DNA from: Candidatus Peribacteraceae bacterium
Lineage (GTDB): Bacteria; Patescibacteriota; Gracilibacteria; Peribacterales; Peribacteraceae
Reading direction: 5' to 3'
Length of the DNA stretch: 7,817 nucleotides
Assembly (NCBI GenBank): GCA_018061525.1
Contig: JAGOUB010000041.1
Span: 1 to 7,817, forward strand
The notes under the pieces are model-generated. The model did not search any database, was not told the origin of the DNA, and saw only the letters and a program-made list of their open reading frames with translations. This document shows, one piece after another, positions 4,418-7,817 of this stretch; the first letter of the stretch is position 1; each line of letters starts with the position of its first letter. A program made the translations under genes and the position numbers.

Positions 4418-5461
4418 TCACTGCAGGTAGAGCAAGGGATTGCGCTTCACGCCGTTGTCACGGACCTCGAAGTGCACGTGGATGCCCGTCACGCCGTAGA
4501 CGCGGCCGGTGTTGCCCATGTACGCGATCACCTGACCGCGCTTCACGCTGTCGCCCACCTTGATGTAAACCTCCTTGTTGTGCGCGTAGAGCGTTGTCTT
4601 GCCGTTGCCGTGGTCGATCTGCACGACGTTGCCGTAGCCGCCGTGCCAGCCGCCGTCGTTCTCGGCCTCGGTCACCGTGCCGTCCTCGGCCGCGAAGATG
4701 TTGCCGCCGCCCGACTCGGCGATGTCGAGAGCGTAGTGGCCCTCGTGGAAGTACTGCGTGATCGTGCAGCTCTCGCATGGCCACTGCAGGAGGCCGGCGG
4801 TGGGGTTGGCGGTGAAGTCCTGGGCGGGCTTGGTGGACGGTTTGGCGGCAGGCGGTCTGGATGAGGACGAGCCGGCCTGCGACGGCAGGGTGATAGAGGG
4901 CACGCCCGCCAGCTCGGTGCTGCGGCCGAAGATCGGCTGGCCGCCGGGGATGATCAGCTGCTGGCCGGCCGTGATGAAGCCATTCTGAATGTTGTTCTGC
5001 TCGGCGATGGCGTTGGCGTCCACGCCGTAGAGCTCCGCAATGCGCGGCAGCGTCTGGCCGCGGGTGACGGTGTGCAGCACGCCGTCCACGGGCAATAGCA
5101 GGAGCTCCATGCCCGCCTGGATGTTGTCGTCGGGCCCAAGCCGGTTGGCGAAGCGGATTGTCTCCTGGTCGATCTTGGCGCGCTTGGCGATGTCCACGAT
5201 CGTCTCGCCCGGCTGCACCGTCACCACCGTGCCCTGCGAGAGCGTGCGGTGCTGCTCGTGGCGCGTGAGCGGCGAGGTCTTCATCAGGAAGCCGTCCTCC
5301 ACCATCAGGAGCTGGCTGGCGTCGGCCAACTCGGGGGCTGCTTCGCCGCTGCCGATCGCCTCCGACGGGATATACGGCGGCAGTAGGCAACCCACCACGA
5401 AGGTGGCGATGCAGAGCACGCGGATGCGGGTCGAAAGCCAGTGGATGGACGGGGCTGCCAC
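4418..5461 (-). CDS. LysM-domain M23 family peptidoglycan endopeptidase
   Basis: A 347-aa exported murein hydrolase that would cut peptide cross-links in the cell wall. The N-terminus (MAAPSIHWLSTRIRVLCIATFVVGC) is a signal sequence; VVGC at 22-25 fits a lipobox, so it may be a lipoprotein. Two LysM domains follow: residues 79-124 (VQPGETIVDIAKRAKIDQ...) and 129-172 (VTRGQTLPRIAELYGVDA...). After a Ser/Pro/Lys-rich linker (about 185-225) comes the M23 domain (226-347) with the zinc ligands H242 and D246 in HYALD, plus HVH (328-330); H294 in LYAHN is the usual extra active-site histidine. All key residues are present, so it should be active. A C229-x2-C232 pair just before the domain is unusual. 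The GTG start at 5461 is the first possible after an in-frame TAG and has no clear Shine-Dalgarno. It is the last gene of the envelope cluster. Confidence 0.94.
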   Translation of the reverse strand: MAAPSIHWLSTRIRVLCIATFVVGCLLPPYIPSEAIGSGEAAPELADASQLLMVEDGFLMKTSPLTRHEQHRTLSQGTVVTVQPGETIVDIAKRAKIDQETIRFANRLGPDDNIQAGMELLLLPVDGVLHTVTRGQTLPRIAELYGVDANAIAEQNNIQNGFITAGQQLIIPGGQPIFGRSTELAGVPSITLPSQAGSSSSRPPAAKPSTKPAQDFTANPTAGLLQWPCESCTITQYFHEGHYALDIAESGGGNIFAAEDGTVTEAENDGGWHGGYGNVVQIDHGNGKTTLYAHNKEVYIKVGDSVKRGQVIAYMGNTGRVYGVTGIHVHFEVRDNGVKRNPLLYLQ

Positions 5462-5549
5462 GGAGCCGACACTCTAGCATTTCCGAGGGCCTTCTTGCAG
5501 CCTTGGAACGGCTATTTTTTGACAGATCCCGATTCCGTGATTTGGCGCG

Positions 5550-6425
5550 TTATCGGGTCTTCGGCAGCGCATCCAGCACCGTCTGCATGTCGCCGTAGCG
5601 GTCGTCGGAATGGAGCAGTACCACCAGCGTGCGGCGGCCACCTTCCTGCACGATCGAGATGAGGCATTCCTTAGCCAGGTCGGTGGTGCCGGTCTTGCCG
5701 GCGATCACCGGCGAGCCGTCGCGGCCCAGCAGCTGATGCGTGTGCGTCAGGGTGTAGATGCTGCCCGAGCGCGTGGTGATCCGGCTCTCGCTCAGCTCCA
5801 TGCGCTGGAAGATCTCGGGCTGACGCAGCACGTAGAGCGTCAGCCAGCCCAGGTCGCGCGCCGTCGAGACGTGGTCGTCGTCATCGAGGCCCGTCGGGTT
5901 AGCAAAGTGTGTATCGCGTAATCCGAGCTCCTTGGCGCGCTGGTTCATGTCCTCCACGAAGGCCTTCACACTGCCGCTGTGGTAGACGGCCAGCGAAATG
6001 GCGGCGTCGTTGGCTGACGGCACCAGCAGGCCGGCGAGCAGGTCGCCCACCTTCAACTGCTGACCGGGCAAGAGGCGCAGCATGCTGCCGGTAGCGGTGT
6101 TCACCTCGGGCGGGATGGTCACCCACTCGTCCATGTCGTGTCCTTCCACGATCAAGAGGGCCGTCATGAGCTTGGTCAGGCTGGCCATGGCGTGCACCTC
6201 CTTGGGGCCAGAGCTGTAGAGCAGCTGGGCGCTGTCGAGATCCATCACCACGATGCCGCTGGCCGAGAGTGGCCGCGCGAAGGCGATCGTCGTGGGCTCA
6301 GGCGAAAGCGGCGAGGCAACAGGCGCGGCGATGGCCACAGCGGGCTTGTCGCCGGCATCGGCGGGGGCCATCCCGTGCAGGGGTACGGCGCCGAACAGAA
6401 GAAGCGAGAGCAGCGGTTCGATCAT
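5550..6425 (-). CDS. D-alanyl-D-alanine carboxypeptidase, peptidase S11 family
   Basis: A 291-aa penicillin-binding protein of the DacA/PBP5 type that removes the terminal D-Ala of peptidoglycan pentapeptides outside the membrane. All three active-site motifs are present: S82-LT-K85 in MASLTKLMTA, S137-A-N139 in VPSANDAA, and K244-TG in AGKTGTTD. The N-terminus MIEPLLSLLLFGAVPLHGMA is a hydrophobic export signal with no Lys/Arg before the hydrophobic part, which is unusual. No C-terminal amphipathic anchor is seen after the catalytic domain; the protein ends DALPKTR, so it may be a single-domain form that stays anchored by its N-terminus or is released. The ATG at 6425 has no clear Shine-Dalgarno. 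It starts 45 bp after the FtsQ-like gene and is followed by the M23 peptidase after 88 bp, suggesting a shared transcript for wall remodelling. The subtype (dacA, dacC, dacF) cannot be assigned. Confidence 0.94.
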   Translation of the reverse strand: MIEPLLSLLLFGAVPLHGMAPADAGDKPAVAIAAPVASPLSPEPTTIAFARPLSASGIVVMDLDSAQLLYSSGPKEVHAMASLTKLMTALLIVEGHDMDEWVTIPPEVNTATGSMLRLLPGQQLKVGDLLAGLLVPSANDAAISLAVYHSGSVKAFVEDMNQRAKELGLRDTHFANPTGLDDDDHVSTARDLGWLTLYVLRQPEIFQRMELSESRITTRSGSIYTLTHTHQLLGRDGSPVIAGKTGTTDLAKECLISIVQEGGRRTLVVLLHSDDRYGDMQTVLDALPKTR

Positions 6426-6446
6426 CGGAGTGGCGAGTATAGGGAT

Positions 6447-6463
6447 CCCCTCGCGCGGAGGGG
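6447..6463 (-). other. Intergenic hairpin between the ftsQ-like and carboxypeptidase genes
   Basis: CCCCTC (6447-6452) and GAGGGG (6458-6463) form a perfect 6-bp stem with a 5-nt GC loop. On the minus strand the T-rich run (TTTTTC) precedes the stem instead of following it, so this is not a standard terminator. It lies about 20 nt before the start of the carboxypeptidase gene and could be an RNA-processing or translation-modulating element. A TATACT (6436-6441) follows it, but no matching -35 box is seen. Confidence 0.4.
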
Positions 6464-6470
6464 AGAAAAA

Positions 6471-7382
6471 TCAGCGGTAGACGATCCGGTCGGCCAGGCG
6501 CAGGTCCACGTATTCCTTCACGTCCTTCTGGGGCACCGTCTGCAGGAAAATCCGGTAGAGCTTGAGCTGGTCCTCCAATTCGCTCTTCAGGTCGAACCAG
6601 ACGGCGAACTCCTTGAGCTGGAGGTGGAATTCTTGCGCGCGCACGTAGATGGTGCGCGTCTGCACGGCCTGGCCGAACTGCTCGCTGAGGGCGTGTTCGG
6701 CCTCGGGTAAACGCTCCAGAATGCGCGGATCAAAGGGCTTAGTGCCCACATTGGGGCGCGCCGCCCAGTCCACCACGATGAGCTCGGGCACGCTCTCCAC
6801 GCCCGGCACCTGCGCCGCGGCGTACTGCACGTAGATGCCGCTGCGCGTCAGGTAGTCGCTCAGCACCGTGCCGCTCTCGGCGGCCGGGGCGCTGGCGCTC
6901 TCGATGCGCAGGCGCGCCACGATCGGGTCGAGAGTCAGCTGTACGCTCAGGCGGTTGGGGTAGCCCTTCGAGATCGAGACGCTTTGGAGATCAGGCACCG
7001 CGCCCTGGAGACGTTCCTGGATCTCGTGCGACGAGACGAAGAACAGGCGCTCGCCCATCAGCGGCTTGAGCGCGCGCTGCACGGTCGGGATGTCGATGCG
7101 CAGGTCCGAGCGGGCGATGCCGATGGAGTTCAGACGCAGCGCCGGCGAGAAGAACACCATCACGCCGGCAAGCGGGATGAGGGCGATTAGTGCGATCCAG
7201 AGCGCACGTAAGAGAGGCTTCCGCAGCCACTGTAACTGCCGCCGCCAGCGGGCCCAGGCTCGGCGCCAGCGTTCCATCATGTAGCCCTTCTGGCGACTCT
7301 GGCGTTTGTTCAGCAACGCCTTCGTCTGCGGTGAGACGCGGCGGTTGAACCGTTTCGGGATTCGGCGGGGCGAGAGCAGCAC
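6471..7382 (-). CDS. ftsQ: FtsQ-like cell division protein with POTRA domain
   Basis: A 303-aa bitopic membrane protein. The first 57 residues are cytoplasmic and very basic (SPRRIPKRFNRR..., RWRRAWARWRRQ). One transmembrane helix spans about 58-78 (LLRALWIALIALIPLAGVMV). It is followed by an extracytoplasmic POTRA domain, about 82-155 (SIGIARSDLRID..., GERLFFVSSHEIQERL, YPNRLSVQLTLDPIVARL), and a C-terminal region of about 140 residues. In other bacteria FtsQ/DivIB links early and late division proteins at the septum. The frame allows a GTG at 7382 without a Shine-Dalgarno, or ATGs at 7280/7277 preceded by AGAAGG a few bases upstream. The shorter form (269 aa) is closer to usual FtsQ length, but the longer basic tail looks coding, so the start is unresolved. 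It is the first gene of the envelope cluster. FtsQ family by architecture and POTRA pattern; the C-terminus is divergent. Confidence 0.85.
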   Translation of the reverse strand: MLLSPRRIPKRFNRRVSPQTKALLNKRQSRQKGYMMERWRRAWARWRRQLQWLRKPLLRALWIALIALIPLAGVMVFFSPALRLNSIGIARSDLRIDIPTVQRALKPLMGERLFFVSSHEIQERLQGAVPDLQSVSISKGYPNRLSVQLTLDPIVARLRIESASAPAAESGTVLSDYLTRSGIYVQYAAAQVPGVESVPELIVVDWAARPNVGTKPFDPRILERLPEAEHALSEQFGQAVQTRTIYVRAQEFHLQLKEFAVWFDLKSELEDQLKLYRIFLQTVPQKDVKEYVDLRLADRIVYR

Positions 7383-7444
7383 CGCGGCTAATCATAGAGC
7401 TTCCTGGCCTTCTGGGGCAGCGTTTCGGCCTGCGTCGGTACGGG

Positions 7445-7450
7445 TATGAT
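7445..7450 (+). promoter_or_regulatory. Possible -10 box before the right-edge gene
   Basis: TATGAT (one mismatch to TATAAT) ends 17 bp before the ATG at 7468. No good -35 box is found 16-18 bp upstream and no Shine-Dalgarno precedes the ATG. If used, the leader would be only about 10 nt. Weak evidence. Confidence 0.25.
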
Positions 7451-7467
7451 GGCTCGGCGCCATCTCC

Positions 7468-7817
7468 ATGAATCTCGCCCTCACCGCCGACTGGCTGACC
7501 ACCGCGGGCGGCGCCGAGCACGTCATCGCCGAGCTCTCCGCCCTCTGGCCTTCTGCCCCGATCTTCACGACCGTGGCGGCGCCCGAACGCCTGCCCGTCC
7601 TGGCCCGCGCCGATATCCGCACCACGCCCCTGCAGCGCTGGTACACCCTGCTGGGCAACCACCAGCTGCTGCTGCCGCTCATGCCTGCCGCCATGGAGGC
7701 CATCGACCTCTCCCTGCTCACCGACGGCCTGCAGGCCGAGCGCGAACAGGGCATTACCATCGACGTGGCCTACCGCTACTTCACCACTGGCACGCGCAAG
7801 TACATCATCGCCGACGC
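7468..7817 (+). CDS. Chimeric open frame: family-4 glycosyltransferase start joined to a CysN fragment
   Basis: The frame opens at ATG 7468 and has no stop before the window ends (116 codons). Residues 1-82 match the N-terminus of family-4 glycosyltransferases: ALTADWLTTAGGAEHVI corresponds to the usual VHDWLxGxGGAExV, followed by APIFTTV and LLLPLMPAAMEAIDLS. From about residue 83 the sequence is instead LLTDGLQAEREQGITIDVAY, then RYFTTGTRKYIIAD. This is the switch-I region of CysN, the GTPase subunit of sulfate adenylyltransferase, ending just where DxPGHEQY is expected. The CysN P-loop (GxxDDGKST) is absent, so the right part could not be a working GTPase. The switch falls at about 7705-7716, where both families happen to read DL-[SA]. 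A glycosyltransferase gene interrupted by an assembly join at a contig end is the simplest reading; a genuine fusion is possible but unlikely. The start has no clear ribosome binding site. Confidence 0.75.
   Translation, partial: MNLALTADWLTTAGGAEHVIAELSALWPSAPIFTTVAAPERLPVLARADIRTTPLQRWYTLLGNHQLLLPLMPAAMEAIDLSLLTDGLQAEREQGITIDVAYRYFTTGTRKYIIAD

Noticed and set aside
5462..5549. Possible separate promoter or terminator between the carboxypeptidase and M23 genes
   Set aside because: A TAGAGT before the GTG has no fitting -35 box, and no stable hairpin with a T tract on the minus strand could be identified.
6991..7662. Long minus-strand frame across the ftsQ/glycosyltransferase divergence, and similar long frames in 4458-5480 and 2337-3272
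   Set aside because: These are GC-rich alternate-frame shadows of the real genes, with Arg/Pro/Ala-rich low-quality sequence and no domain motifs.
1..7817. CRISPR array, rRNA or transposase gene
   Set aside because: No regularly spaced direct repeats, no rRNA-like conserved stretches and no transposase motifs were seen on either strand.

Overview
The window is 7.8 kb of GC-rich bacterial chromosome in which several AT-rich islands stand out; these coincide with promoters. The reading frames use TGA (mostly) and TAA as stops, so the code is standard at these sites. The housekeeping-type genes (gatA, an FtsQ-like divisome protein, a D,D-carboxypeptidase, a LysM/M23 peptidase, a dCMP-type deaminase, tRNA-Asp) fit a bacterium with peptidoglycan and FtsQ-dependent division. 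Most of them have no clear Shine-Dalgarno sequence. By contrast, the DUF1559 pseudopilin at 2129-3106 carries the H-X9-DG signature typical of Planctomycetes and relatives. My best guess is a metagenome-derived contig from a candidate-phylum lineage (for example Peregrinibacteria/Peribacteria-like) carrying some foreign genes, but the taxonomy is inference. Both window edges cut genes, as expected for a contig fragment.

Layout. 1-530 (+): 3' end of gatA. It converges on a small unknown gene (550-870, -), with a 10-bp terminator hairpin built into the last gatA codons. 988-1482 (-): cytidine/deoxycytidylate deaminase-family enzyme. 1531-2004 (-): an unrecognised 157-aa acidic protein made of two about 55-residue tandem repeats, driven by a near-consensus promoter. 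2129-3106 (-): DUF1559 prepilin-like protein starting at TTG, with a strong terminator and a roughly 370-nt upstream region without a gene. 3473-3938 (+): a self-contained transcription unit with a consensus-like promoter, a highly structured leader of about 130 nt, an orphan 84-aa ORF and a terminator. 4040-4116 (-): tRNA-Asp(GTC). 4212-4340 (-): a 42-aa single-membrane-span protein. 4418-7382 (-): three cell-envelope genes in the order ftsQ-like, D,D-carboxypeptidase, LysM-M23 peptidase, read in that direction and probably co-transcribed at least in part. 7468-7817 (+): a divergent gene that runs off the end.

The two most notable things are at 3543-3636 and at the right edge. The leader of the 84-aa gene contains a perfect 12-bp inverted repeat (16 bp with one wobble). 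It also contains an overlapping alternative hairpin that uses the same bases, and a third hairpin that covers the candidate ribosome binding site; this has the look of a switchable RNA element. At the right edge, one open frame begins as a family-4 glycosyltransferase N-terminus. After about 80 residues it continues as the switch-I region of CysN (sulfate adenylyltransferase GTPase). This is either a contig-end assembly chimera or a real, very odd recombination.
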